Source: an uncultured Eubacteriales bacterium (GTDB lineage Bacteria > Bacillota > Clostridia > Lachnospirales > Lachnospiraceae). Taken from it: DNA of 64,000 bases. The notes beneath the pieces are model-generated. The model saw only the letters and a program-made list of their open reading frames with translations. It was not told the origin of the DNA and made no database searches. The position numbers and the translations under genes were made by a program. Location of the stretch: positions 1 to 64,000 of the forward strand of contig CASDTX010000038.1 in the NCBI GenBank assembly GCA_949283695.1, read 5' to 3'. Below, piece after piece: positions 8,352-16,838 of this stretch (within the stretch, counting starts at the first letter, position 1; every line of letters begins with the position of its first letter).

Positions 8352-9298
8352 TTGATGCGGATAATGTGTCCGCGAAATATATACAGCCGGTCCTGGACGA
8401 GCTGTCGAAGTACGGAAAGGTGACTTACAAAAGGATCTATGGGGACTGGACCCGCACGAATAATGCGAGCTGGAAGGAGGAACTGCTGCAGAATTCGATT
8501 ACTCCGATCCAGCAGTTCAGCTATACCTATGGGAAGAATGCCACGGATTCGGCTATGATCATTGATGCCATGGATATGCTGTATACGAGTGAGCTGGAAG
8601 GCTTCTGTCTGGTATCCAGTGACAGCGATTTCACCAGGCTGGCCAGCCGTCTGCGGGAAAGCGGAAAGATGGTGATCGGCATGGGAGAGGATAAGACGCC
8701 GTCCCCCTTCCGCAAAGCCTGTGATATTTTCACAGAGCTGGAACTTCTGCTGGAAGATAATACGATGGACAAGGATGAACGGGAAGAAAAGACCTCTGCG
8801 CACCATGTGCATACGAAAGGACAGAAGAAGCAGACGCCTGTGTCGAAAGAGCAGATCGAGGAAGCTGTGGTCAGGATTATTACCGAGAATCAGAATGACG
8901 ACAGAGAGACAGGTCTGGGAGAGGTGGGAAGCCGTCTGGTTAAGCTGTATCCTGATTTTGATGTGCGCCGCTATGGATACAGTCTGTTGTCCAAGTTCCT
9001 GGAAACGCTTCCCAAGCTGAAGCTGACGCAGGAGGGAACCCAGGTTACGGTGTCTCTTTATGAAGACAAGAGCCGGAAAGAGCGCATCGAAGAGTATATC
9101 CTGCAGCAGATCCAAAGCAGCGGCAGATATGGAATCACGCTGAGTTCTCTCGGGAACCGGATCCGCATGAGATTTGGAGATTTTAAGGTGAGGGATTATG
9201 GATTCTCTCAATTTAAGCAGTATATAGAAAGCTTTTCGGATGTGGAGCTGGTGGACGACGGCGAGCGGACACGGGCAGTATATGCCGGGAAAGAATAG
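8327..9298 (+). CDS. NYN-domain protein with two OST-HTH/LOTUS domains
   Basis: A 323-residue protein. An N-terminal NYN (PIN-like) domain, residues about 1-150, shows the acidic residues expected for a Mg-dependent RNase: ALLIDADNVS, DSAMIIDAMDML and LVSSDSDFTRLA. A charged linker leads to two LOTUS/OST-HTH-like domains at about 185-250 (IEEAVVRII to VTVSL) and 258-320 (RIEEYILQQI to AVYAG), which in other proteins bind RNA, notably G-rich RNA. It is likely an RNA-processing or RNA-decay factor. The start at 8327 has GGGAGG 11 bases upstream and lies inside yfcE; an in-frame start at 8294 lacks a good site. Confidence 0.85.
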   Translation: MEDRYALLIDADNVSAKYIQPVLDELSKYGKVTYKRIYGDWTRTNNASWKEELLQNSITPIQQFSYTYGKNATDSAMIIDAMDMLYTSELEGFCLVSSDSDFTRLASRLRESGKMVIGMGEDKTPSPFRKACDIFTELELLLEDNTMDKDEREEKTSAHHVHTKGQKKQTPVSKEQIEEAVVRIITENQNDDRETGLGEVGSRLVKLYPDFDVRRYGYSLLSKFLETLPKLKLTQEGTQVTVSLYEDKSRKERIEEYILQQIQSSGRYGITLSSLGNRIRMRFGDFKVRDYGFSQFKQYIESFSDVELVDDGERTRAVYAGKE

Positions 9299-9339
9299 AG
9301 AAACTGCGCTGTTTCGATGCATAATAGAACGATGAATAC

Positions 9340-9566
9340 AAGAAAAATCCACTGTACTTATTTCCTTCCTGTACAGTGGATTTTCAGCTTATTCCATCCA
9401 TTGGTTTTACCTCCTATTTAATTGATATCTATCTGAAACTATTTTTTCAAATAGTGTTTTTTTGATTTTTTAAACTTAATATCCCATTGGACTCTCCCTC
9501 TTTTCTTTTTAAATTATTCGATTTAATATTAAGTTTTTGGTGGTCCGTCCTCCTTTTCTTTTGATG
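9340..9566 (-). ncRNA. Candidate orphan small RNA (~225 nt)
   Basis: Read on the minus strand, a consensus promoter (TTGACA 9600-9595, 17 bases, TATTAT 9577-9572) starts a transcript near 9565. It ends at the perfect 14-bp stem AAAATCCACTGTAC/GTACAGTGGATTTT (9384-9344). In between lie an 11-bp stem (ATATTAAGTTT/AAACTTAATAT, 9526-9536 with 9472-9482) and a 7-bp stem (9438-9455). Three Shine-Dalgarno-like tracts occur, but only mini-frames of 3 and 5 codons follow them. It is therefore either a structured sRNA or a leader with micro-ORFs. Confidence 0.5.
9344..9384. terminator. Bidirectional terminator, NYN gene / small RNA
   Basis: A perfect 14-bp inverted repeat, AAAATCCACTGTAC with GTACAGTGGATTTT and a 13-base loop. 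A-rich and T-rich flanks on both sides fit termination of the NYN-LOTUS gene from the left and of the minus-strand RNA from the right. Confidence 0.75.
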
Positions 9567-9571
9567 TCATT

Positions 9572-9600
9572 ATAATACCCCATTCCAATGAAAATGTCAA
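9572..9600 (-). promoter_or_regulatory. Consensus promoter of the small RNA
   Basis: TTGACA, 17-base spacer, TATTAT on the minus strand. It is one of the best sigma-A promoters in the window although no gene of useful length follows. Confidence 0.65.
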
Positions 9601-9875
9601 TATGAAATCTGATAAAAAATGCAAAAAATGTAAAAAAAACAGAAAATAAAATAATTAATAAAAAATAATAAAAATATAACAAATATAAAAATGAAAAATC
9701 AGTTATTGATGGGTGAACCGATGCCTTACTGGCGAAGATTTTATGGAAAAAGATATGCAAAGCAACTGGATCATTGTATAATCTGGGATACATGGTGCCG
9801 ATTGTTCTGTGGAAATCGGGGCCTGCGGAGATCAGATAATACAGAAATAAGGATAGAAAGAAGAGGAGAATCCAG

Positions 9876-10442
9876 ATGGAGAATCAAAAGTTATACGACC
9901 GAGGCGTGACAGGAAACGGCCCGGCAGAAGAAGATAGGAACAACCGGTTTGAGTTCAGGAATATTCTTCCGGAGGAGGCCGGACAGGCGGCGGAGATCGA
10001 GCGGATCTGCTTCCCGCCTAACGAGGCATGTTCAGAGGCAATGATGCGGCAGCGGGTGGCAGCAGTGCCGGATTTATTTCTGGTTGCAGTGGACCGGGAG
10101 AGCGGGCGGCTTGTGGGATTTCTGAACGGTCTGGCTACAGATGAAGAGACATTTCAGGATGTGTTTTTTACTGATGCAGGCCAGCACCGGCCGCAGGGGC
10201 GCAATATTATGCTGCTGGGGCTGGACGTGCTTCCGGAGTATCGGCGGCAGGGGCTGGCCAGGGAGCTTGTGTCCAGGTATCTGAGCCGGGAACGCAGCCG
10301 GGGCAGGAAGCGCGTCATTCTGACCTGCCTGGAAGAGAAGGTCAGGATGTATGAGAAAATGGGGTTCCAGAATCATGGGATTTCCCAATCAAGCTGGGGC
10401 GGAGAAGCCTGGTACGAGATGAGCTGTCTGCTGAACGAATAG
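9876..10442 (+). CDS. GNAT-family N-acetyltransferase
   Basis: A 188-residue acetyltransferase. After a variable 25-residue lead, the GNAT fold runs from FEFRNILPEEAGQAAEIER (beta1-alpha1) through LVGFLNGL (beta4) to the acetyl-CoA loop LLGLDVLPEYRRQGLARELV, with the Q/R-x-x-G-x-A pattern of motif A. The end, RVILTCLEEKVRMYEKMGFQ, is typical. It resembles the arylalkylamine-type GNATs that acetylate small amines, but the substrate cannot be read from sequence. The ATG at 9876 follows GAGGAG. Only 3 bases separate its stop from the stop of the convergent HTH regulator. Confidence 0.85.
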   Translation: MENQKLYDRGVTGNGPAEEDRNNRFEFRNILPEEAGQAAEIERICFPPNEACSEAMMRQRVAAVPDLFLVAVDRESGRLVGFLNGLATDEETFQDVFFTDAGQHRPQGRNIMLLGLDVLPEYRRQGLARELVSRYLSRERSRGRKRVILTCLEEKVRMYEKMGFQNHGISQSSWGGEAWYEMSCLLNE

Positions 10443-10445
10443 AGC

Positions 10446-11894
10446 TCAGGAAGTGTATTCCTGAAGCAGCAGCTCCAGTCTGTTGATCGTCTCCTCCGGG
10501 GAATAGAAAAGGGACTCCTCCATCGTGTCGAAAAAGTCCAGGAATGTCTGAAGCAGCCCGGCTTCTTCGATGTTAAGATAGATCGGGGTTCCGGAGTTCA
10601 GCGGAGTGAACAGCAGATAGCCTGCATTAGGAGTAATGTAGATGTTGGCACCGTTGCGCACAGAACCGATGCTCTGTTTCAGCATCCGCATCTGATACAG
10701 TCCGTTGCGGAGTTCGCCCACCAGGAGACGGATCAGATGGATCCGGTCTTCTTTCTCAAAGGGCGTATAGACATAGGAAGGGTATTCTTCCAGATGGCCG
10801 GTTTGGAGGAATTCCTGTATGCCTTCTTCGGAGAAGATGAGAACATGATTTCTCTGTACATGCCGGGCATAAGTACCCCGGATATGAGCCTCAAAGTGCT
10901 TGATAAAGATTTCCCGGGAAGGAAGCTGCGGGTTTATATATTTATCCAGATAATGTGCGGGCAGCAGGGCAGTCATGCAGGGGGTCATCTGAAAGGTGAA
11001 CTCAATGGCAGAATCCGCATCCAGAATCTGCTGGACATATTTCAGCTGATCGTAAATATTGTCGATCTTTGTCAGCAGCGGACGGGACAGTGCGGCAGCA
11101 TGGCCGAAAATTCTGCTGAGCATGGCAAGGAGATCCTGCTGCCTGGTGAGAAAGCCTGCCTGGAGTGTTCCGGACAGTACGACGGCATACTCATCTGTCA
11201 GGATCAGATAGGGAAACAGCGGGAACGTTTCCAGCTGAGAACTGACATTTTCATAGTAGTAGCGAGGCTGATACTGATAACCACATGCGCAGAGCGGCAG
11301 AATATTCATCAGGCAGTGGAGATTATAGTTCTTCTTAGCCGCAGTAACCTGTTCGGTATTATTCAGGCAGATCATGTGGCTGATGACAAGATTGCTGCCG
11401 CCGGGGGACGCGGAAGTCAGCAGATGGATCAGGAACTGGTAATCCGGGCGCACCAGCATACGGATCCGGCCCTGGCCTTTCTGAATCTGACTGGTAACTG
11501 CTGTGAATACGGCATGATTTACTTCGGTTTCATTGTTCAGAGCGACCAGGGTATTTGAGTATTCCGACATGGTCATGAAAGACGGGGACAGACTGCCGAT
11601 GTTTGCAATCTCCTGGAAATTGTTCAGAAAGTCGAACATATCCCGTCTCCGATAGTAATTTTCATATCCGACCTGGGTAATCTGGTAGGCTGTCCTCAGC
11701 TCTTTATATTCTCCCGGGGTTAGTTTCAGAAATGCAGATATTTTATCAATGGTATCTATGGACGCAGGCGTACGTTTCCCGCGGATGATTTTATACATCA
11801 TGGAAGGGTCAATGCCGCAGTATTCGGCCAGGGAATACGTGCGGATATTTTTTCTGTGTATGTATTCAGCCAGAAGCTGAGAAAATAGAGACAT
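10446..11894 (-). CDS. Large HTH (XRE-type) regulator, paralog 1
   Basis: This 482-residue protein begins with a helix-turn-helix (LLAEYIHRKNIRTYSLAEYC, then SMMYKIIRGKRTPAS, residues about 8-65). About 400 residues that match no domain I can name follow. It is clearly paralogous to the protein at 17550-18998: same length, same HTH, and shared stretches such as DFLNNFQEIANI, IHLLTSASP, LPLCACGYQYQPRYYYEN, QMTPCMTALL and RMLKQSIGSVRNGANI. The large C-terminal part is probably a sensor domain. The start has AGGAGG upstream. The neighbours do not reveal a target. Confidence 0.75.
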   Translation of the reverse strand: MSLFSQLLAEYIHRKNIRTYSLAEYCGIDPSMMYKIIRGKRTPASIDTIDKISAFLKLTPGEYKELRTAYQITQVGYENYYRRRDMFDFLNNFQEIANIGSLSPSFMTMSEYSNTLVALNNETEVNHAVFTAVTSQIQKGQGRIRMLVRPDYQFLIHLLTSASPGGSNLVISHMICLNNTEQVTAAKKNYNLHCLMNILPLCACGYQYQPRYYYENVSSQLETFPLFPYLILTDEYAVVLSGTLQAGFLTRQQDLLAMLSRIFGHAAALSRPLLTKIDNIYDQLKYVQQILDADSAIEFTFQMTPCMTALLPAHYLDKYINPQLPSREIFIKHFEAHIRGTYARHVQRNHVLIFSEEGIQEFLQTGHLEEYPSYVYTPFEKEDRIHLIRLLVGELRNGLYQMRMLKQSIGSVRNGANIYITPNAGYLLFTPLNSGTPIYLNIEEAGLLQTFLDFFDTMEESLFYSPEETINRLELLLQEYTS

Positions 11895-12037
11895 TCATTT
11901 CTCCTCCTGATCGCAAAATTCGAATAGGTTCAGTATATCATCCAAGTGCCGGAGCCGCCAGAATTTTGCAAAAAAATCTCTGTCCACAAAGTGTACCACA
12001 TAACGTGCATTTCGATTTTCTGCAGTCCGACGCGCGT

Positions 12038-13024
12038 CTAAAAGAGAATCTCTGACTGCCGCCGGACCTCGTCGATGACCCGGAGGGTATCCAGCGAATA
12101 CTGCAGATACTTGTGATCCGTCTGTTTCTGATCAATCAGTCTCAGGAATTCCATGATTTCATAGATCATATTATTCTGCGCCGGGTGTAGAGGCAGCTCT
12201 TCGGTGGCGCTGTGGGGCGTGCGGTGTGCGCCTTCTCTGAGATACAGCTGTACATGTCTGGGACGGCTGACAGAATCAAGCGTAATGGTTCCGTCTTCAC
12301 CCTGGATGACGCTGGGATTCACAGAGGCCGTGATTTTAGAATATACGGCTTCTGCGGCCATGCCGTCATATTCCATGAGGACAGTTCCGCTGCCTTCGAA
12401 TCCGTTTTCCAGCTTGGTGGAAAGACAGCGGATCCCGCGGGGCATGCCGAAGAGGCGGATCAGGGAATGGATACAATAGACGCCGATATCCATAACAGCG
12501 GCGTTGCCCAGGCGGGGATTGAAGGCGTTCTGGATGACGCCTTCCCGGAAGCTGTCGTAGCGGCTGGAATACTGGCAGTATTCAAAACAGGCACGGCGCA
12601 CTTTGCCGATCCGTGGCAGCGCAGCCGTGATCAAGTCATACGCCGGATCAAAATCCGGGCGCATGGCTTCCAGAAGGATGACCTTGTTCTCCCGCGCACA
12701 GTGGATCATGGCATCAGCTTCCTGGGCGTTGACGGCCATGATTTTCTCAAAGAGGACGTGGATCTTCCGGCGGAGTGCCTGAAGAGTCTGGCAGCAGTGC
12801 ACAGCGTTGGGGGAGGCCACATAGACTGCGTCCGGCCCGGAGTCCAGAAAGTCTTCATAGTCTGTATAAACTTGGGGGATTTTATGCCGGGAAGCAAAGG
12901 CGGCCCCGGTCTCCTGTCTGCGGGAGTAGACCGCGCAGGGCTCTGCGTCTGGGATCTGAGCGAGTGCGCCGCAGAACTCGTCACTGATGAAATTAGTTCC
13001 GATGATTCCGAATTTCACTGTCAT
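12038..13024 (-). CDS. Gfo/Idh/MocA-family oxidoreductase
   Basis: A 328-residue NAD(P)-dependent dehydrogenase. The Rossmann N-terminus reads VKFGIIGTNFISDEF; the conserved Lys of the usual EKP motif appears as FEKIMAVNAQEAD, so the Pro is replaced. The C-terminal beta-sheet domain contains NAAVMDIGVYCIH. Members oxidise or reduce sugars, inositols or related polyols; no substrate can be assigned. It is transcribed with the M18 aminopeptidase upstream, 88 bases away, and is not part of the distant C-glycoside locus. Confidence 0.85.
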   Translation of the reverse strand: MTVKFGIIGTNFISDEFCGALAQIPDAEPCAVYSRRQETGAAFASRHKIPQVYTDYEDFLDSGPDAVYVASPNAVHCCQTLQALRRKIHVLFEKIMAVNAQEADAMIHCARENKVILLEAMRPDFDPAYDLITAALPRIGKVRRACFEYCQYSSRYDSFREGVIQNAFNPRLGNAAVMDIGVYCIHSLIRLFGMPRGIRCLSTKLENGFEGSGTVLMEYDGMAAEAVYSKITASVNPSVIQGEDGTITLDSVSRPRHVQLYLREGAHRTPHSATEELPLHPAQNNMIYEIMEFLRLIDQKQTDHKYLQYSLDTLRVIDEVRRQSEILF

Positions 13025-13112
13025 GGAATGTCGTCCTCTCTTATTGTTTTCGTATATGAATGCGTATATGAATGGTGCCAGGCTGTACTGCTGCGGTACC
13101 TCTTCGCCCGGG

Positions 13113-14387
13113 TCAGCAGAAGAATTCTTCTGACGCGCGGATGAGGAAGTCCGTATCTTTTATGCCTGCCGTCTCATAAGGAGAGTGCATAGCCAGCTGA
13201 GGCAGGCCGATATCCGCGGTGATTACAGCCACGCGGGTGCTGGAAATGTTGCCCAGAGTGGAGCCGCCGGCCAGATCAGACCGGTTGACGAAGGTCTGGA
13301 CAGGCACATCCGCTCTGGCGCAGATCTCACGGAACATGGCGGCAGAAATTCCGTCTGTACAGTATTTCTGATTCGCGTTGAACTTAAGGACAATGCCTCC
13401 GTTCAGGCAGGGGCGGTTGGAGGGATCTGTCTTGTCCGGACAGTTAGGATGGACAGCGTGGGCGTTGTCGGCAGAGAGCATGAAGCTTTCGTCCAGATGG
13501 ATCAGATAATCCTCCTTAGAGCAGCCGAAACTTTCGTGGATTCTCGTCAGGGTGTCATAGAGGAAGGTGGATGCGGCACCCTGCCGGGTTCCGCTGCCAA
13601 CTTCTTCGTTATCCAGGATACACCAGACGGCCATGTGGCTTTCTTTGGCTCCCCGCAGAAAACCTTGCAGAGAGGCGAAAGCACACTGAAGGTCATCCAG
13701 CCGTCCGCAGGAGATGAACTCCTGCGCCGCGCCCCAGATACTTGCCTTCTGGCGGTTATAGAGAAACAGGTCGTGGCCCAGGATCTCCTGCTCGGAGACA
13801 CCGGCCGCGTCCGCGATCGTCTTCAGGAAAGTGCCTTTTGCCGTAATATCTCCGTACAGCGGCAGAAGGTCCTTCTGTATATTGTATTTAAGACCGTCAT
13901 TGGCCCCGCGGTTCATGTGGATCGCCAGATTCGGGATCAAGAGCAGATCACGGTCAATATTCACCAGCTTCGGCACAAAAGCACCCGAGAGAGGATCCTT
14001 GACAATGATGCGGCCGGCCACAGAAAGCGGACGGTCAAACCAGGGGGCACACAGCATCCCGCCGTAACCTTCCACGTTCAGTCTGATGTAATGGCCGTCA
14101 GAATCCAGCTCGGGATTCTCCTTAATCTTAAAAGAAGGAGAATCACTGTGGCTGGCCAGAATACGCATACCGGTCAGACCGGTTTCAGGAATCGTGAAGG
14201 CAATCAGAGAAGAACCATTGCGGGTTACAAAATAATTGCCGCCCTTAAGAAGCTGCCATTTTTGATTTTCATGTAATTGAATAAAATGATTGCTCAAAAG
14301 AAAAGATTGTATATTGTTAACAGCATGAAAAGAAGTAGGACTCTGCTCGATAAAAAGCGCGAGTTCAGAAGCAGTTGAGTGGGACAT
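13113..14387 (-). CDS. apeB: M18-family aminopeptidase
   Basis: A 424-residue cytosolic zinc aminopeptidase of family M18 (aspartyl/yeast vacuolar aminopeptidase I type). Metal and catalytic motifs are present: RILASHSDSPSFKI (first His), the central VWCILDNEEVGSGTRQGA with the catalytic Glu and metal ligands, and the C-terminal LAMHSPYETAGIKD (last His). It trims N-terminal residues from peptides. I start at 14387 because SHSTASELALFIEQSPTSFHA aligns with family N-termini and AAAGGAG lies about 13 bases upstream; the longer frame from 14438 runs into a 40-base palindrome. Confidence 0.9.
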   Translation of the reverse strand: MSHSTASELALFIEQSPTSFHAVNNIQSFLLSNHFIQLHENQKWQLLKGGNYFVTRNGSSLIAFTIPETGLTGMRILASHSDSPSFKIKENPELDSDGHYIRLNVEGYGGMLCAPWFDRPLSVAGRIIVKDPLSGAFVPKLVNIDRDLLLIPNLAIHMNRGANDGLKYNIQKDLLPLYGDITAKGTFLKTIADAAGVSEQEILGHDLFLYNRQKASIWGAAQEFISCGRLDDLQCAFASLQGFLRGAKESHMAVWCILDNEEVGSGTRQGAASTFLYDTLTRIHESFGCSKEDYLIHLDESFMLSADNAHAVHPNCPDKTDPSNRPCLNGGIVLKFNANQKYCTDGISAAMFREICARADVPVQTFVNRSDLAGGSTLGNISSTRVAVITADIGLPQLAMHSPYETAGIKDTDFLIRASEEFFC

Positions 14388-14423
14388 AGCGAATAAATAC
14401 TCCTTTGTCTGAAAATTTCTGTC

Positions 14424-14463
14424 AAAGGGGACAGGCACTTTTGCAAAAGTGCCTGTCCCCTTT
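14424..14463. repeat. Perfect 40-base palindrome
   Basis: Two 19-base arms, AAAGGGGACAGGCACTTTT and its exact complement, flank a central GC. The hairpin lies in the divergent space between apeB and the response regulator, where it would fold in either transcript. A shorter relative with the GGGACAG core is the hairpin at 42868-42915. Similar GGGACAGGCAC palindromes recur in Firmicute genomes as far as I remember. Confidence 0.85.
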
Positions 14464-14610
14464 GGGGGATAATTTCAGAATATTCTTGGTTTTGTTTCTT
14501 GTCAAGATACTACTTTTATCAAGGGAGGTTTCTGCCAGCATATATCCTGGATTTTAAGGTGAATTTATGCTAAATTGGCATTAATAGGCCGGAAAGGAGT
14601 GGATTCTGCT

Positions 14611-15285
14611 GTGAGGATATTGATTGCGGAGGATGAGCGGGATTTGAATCGGATGATTACGGATAGGCTGAAGCAGGAGCATTATAGTGTGGACTCGTGT
14701 TTCGACGGTCAGGAGGCGCTGGAGTTTCTGGAATGTGCGGAGTATGATGCGGCTGTGCTGGATATCATGATGCCGGTTATGGATGGACTTCGTGTTTTGA
14801 GACGGATGCGGGAGCGGAATGATCCCACACCGGTACTGCTTCTGACGGCGAAGGATAGTATTGAAGATCGGGTTCAGGGCTTGGACGCGGGGGCGAATGA
14901 TTATCTGATCAAGCCGTTTGCTTTTGAGGAGCTGCTGGCTCGCATCCGTGTGCTTTTGAGGAAGCCTGCAGATACGCCGAAGTCTTGCTATTCGGTCGGT
15001 GATCTGGAAGTTCATATAGATACGCGCAGGGTATTCCGCGGCGGCAGAGAGATTCTGCTTTCGGGAAAGGAGTTTGCCCTGCTTAGATATATGGTGCAGA
15101 ATGCAGGAATTGTGCTGTCCAGGGACCGGTTGGAGCAGCATCTTTGGAATTTCGATTATGCGGGCGGCTCTAATGTGATTGATGTCTACATTCGATATCT
15201 CAGGAGAAAAATAGACGATGGACATACAAAGAAACTGATCCATACAGTTCGCGGGGCCGGTTATGTGCTGAAAGAAGATGTGTGA
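14611..15285 (+). CDS. OmpR-family response regulator
   Basis: A 224-residue two-component regulator. The receiver domain (residues 1-115) has the acidic pocket AEDE and the phospho-accepting Asp51 in AVLDIMMPVMDG, the TAKDS switch and the Lys in LIKPFAFEELLAR. The C-terminal winged helix (about 128-222) shows SGKEFALLRYMVQ and SNVIDVYIRYLRRKI. The GTG at 14611 follows AAAGGAG by 11 bases and puts VRILIAEDE at the proper start; the ATG at 14575 has no ribosome site. It pairs with the kinase 19 bases downstream and probably controls the PepSY lipoprotein gene. Confidence 0.92.
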   Translation: MRILIAEDERDLNRMITDRLKQEHYSVDSCFDGQEALEFLECAEYDAAVLDIMMPVMDGLRVLRRMRERNDPTPVLLLTAKDSIEDRVQGLDAGANDYLIKPFAFEELLARIRVLLRKPADTPKSCYSVGDLEVHIDTRRVFRGGREILLSGKEFALLRYMVQNAGIVLSRDRLEQHLWNFDYAGGSNVIDVYIRYLRRKIDDGHTKKLIHTVRGAGYVLKEDV

Positions 15286-15304
15286 CAAAGAAGTGTGAGA
15301 TGCG

Positions 15305-16747
15305 ATGAGACGAATGACACTGAAATTAAAACTGACATTACTTTATACGTTTTTTATGGTGCTCCTGACCTGTGCGGCTCTGGCGATCCTGTTTTCGTTG
15401 AGCAGCCGTGAGATTCTTGCGTCTGTTCAGGCGAAACTGGAGCACCGGGTACAGGAAAGTCTGGATGATCTCCGGCTGCAGGATGGAGAATTGCGTCTGG
15501 ATCTGGATTTTTATTCCGTAACGCAGGATGTCTACCTGTCTGTGTATGATGAATCCCAGTATTTTCTGTATGGAAAGGTACCTTACGGATTTGACCTGCA
15601 GCCGGAGATTTCGGATGGACAGCTGCAGAGGATAAAGGACCGCGGCAGAGAATGGTATGTATATGATATTTCGTTCCGGCTCTCTTCGGACAGGACGGTG
15701 TATGTCCGCGGGGTGACCTCGGTTACGGATGCTGAGGAGAGTTTTCGTGTTACGCTGCGGTTCGCGCTGATTCTGCTTCCGATGATGGTGCTTGCAACAG
15801 CGCTGATCGGGTACCGGTTCACGAGAAGAACATTGCTTCCCGTGAAAAAGATTACCTGGACGGTACAGAAAATTCGTGCGGATGCGGATCTGTCCCGCCG
15901 GATTGGACTGACAGCTCCCAGGCGGAGGACGGGCAAGGGGGCGCTGATGGACACGGAGAAGAAGGATGAGAAAATGGCCGAAAGCCGGGATGAGATTTAC
16001 GCTCTTGCTGAGACATTTGACGACATGCTGTCAGAGCTGGAGGAAGTATTCAACAGAGAGAAACAGTTTACTTCCGATGTTTCTCATGAACTGCGGACAC
16101 CGGTGAGCGTCATTTTGGCACAGTGTGATATGCTGTTGGATGATGAGAGTCTGTCAGAACAGCAGAAAGAAGGGGTATGCCTGATCAGAAAGAAGGCAGG
16201 CGGTATGGCAGATATGATTTCCCAGCTCTTGTTCTTATCCCGGGCAGACCAGGGAAGACAGGCGGCAGTTATGGAACGGCTAAACTTAAGTGAATTGACG
16301 GAAATGGTGGTTGAGGAGCAGCAGATCTTATCGGAAGCGGAGGGAAGGGGCATACGTGTGACCTCGCAGATTCAGCCGGAAGTCCTTGCGTGGGCGGACG
16401 AGACATTTTATATTCGGATACTGGTGAATCTGATTTCCAATGCCAGACGGTTCAGTTATGAAAATGGGGAAGTAACGGTGACCCTTGTCTCTGACGGCAT
16501 TCAAGTCAAAGGAACGGTTGTAGATCATGGGACTGGAATTCCGCCGGAGGCCCTTCCGCATATCTGGGAACGGTTTTATTGCGCAGATCCGTCCAGAAGC
16601 GGAGAGAACCATTCGGGTCTGGGATTGTCTATGGTGAAGTGGATGGTACAGGCGCATGGAGGAAGTGTTTCGGCAGAAAGCCGGGAAGGCGAAGGGAGCC
16701 GGTTCACGTTCTGTTTCCCGATCGACCAGAAACCGCAGGAAGTCTGA
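15305..16747 (+). CDS. Sensor histidine kinase with enlarged HAMP linker
   Basis: A 480-residue membrane kinase. TM1 is at about 8-30, an extracytoplasmic sensor domain at about 31-155 and TM2 at about 157-175. A HAMP domain follows, then the dimerisation helix with His261 in SDVSHELRTPVS, and the ATPase domain with the N box NLISNARRFS, G1 DHGTGIPPEA and G2 HSGLGLSMVK. The HAMP is interrupted by about 22 charged residues (RRRTGKGALMDTEKKDEKMAES) between its two helices. The kinase is the partner of the preceding regulator and is followed by a PepSY protein, a common trio in Firmicutes for sensing envelope or cation stress. Confidence 0.9.
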   Translation: MRRMTLKLKLTLLYTFFMVLLTCAALAILFSLSSREILASVQAKLEHRVQESLDDLRLQDGELRLDLDFYSVTQDVYLSVYDESQYFLYGKVPYGFDLQPEISDGQLQRIKDRGREWYVYDISFRLSSDRTVYVRGVTSVTDAEESFRVTLRFALILLPMMVLATALIGYRFTRRTLLPVKKITWTVQKIRADADLSRRIGLTAPRRRTGKGALMDTEKKDEKMAESRDEIYALAETFDDMLSELEEVFNREKQFTSDVSHELRTPVSVILAQCDMLLDDESLSEQQKEGVCLIRKKAGGMADMISQLLFLSRADQGRQAAVMERLNLSELTEMVVEEQQILSEAEGRGIRVTSQIQPEVLAWADETFYIRILVNLISNARRFSYENGEVTVTLVSDGIQVKGTVVDHGTGIPPEALPHIWERFYCADPSRSGENHSGLGLSMVKWMVQAHGGSVSAESREGEGSRFTFCFPIDQKPQEV

Positions 16748-16750
16748 ATT

Positions 16751-16783
16751 TTTAATGATCCTTTAATCTTCATCGTGTATATT
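16751..16783 (+). promoter_or_regulatory. PepSY gene promoter with TTTAAT direct repeat
   Basis: TTTAAT occurs at 16751-16756 and 16762-16767, one helical turn (11 bases) apart. It takes the place of a -35 box in front of the -10 element TATATT (16778-16783). Such phased direct repeats are typical binding sites of OmpR-type regulators, which suggests the upstream two-component system activates the lipoprotein gene. Confidence 0.55.
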
Positions 16784-16838
16784 AAAGTCACAGAAAACAA
16801 CATAATAGATAGAAAGCAGAGAAGAGAGGAGAATCACC

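Larger units (their letters stand above)
9299..9875. other. 577-base gap: AT-rich, holds a likely small RNA unit
   Basis: No convincing protein gene is present. On the minus strand there is a complete promoter-to-terminator unit (9340-9600), listed separately. The stretch 9600-9720 is extremely A-rich on the plus strand. A 94-codon minus-strand frame at 9509-9793 is made of Phe/Leu/Ile codons from the poly-AT tract and is not believable. Confidence 0.6.

Noticed and set aside
9509-9793. 94-codon minus-strand frame in the AT-rich gap
   Set aside because: Its Phe/Leu/Ile-rich sequence arises from poly-A/T tracts, and it overlaps the promoter of the small RNA unit.
12212-14276. Long plus-strand frames opposite the Gfo/Idh/MocA and M18 genes (12212-13144, 13185-14276)
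   Set aside because: Both opposite frames encode complete known enzymes on the minus strand; the plus frames have no motifs.
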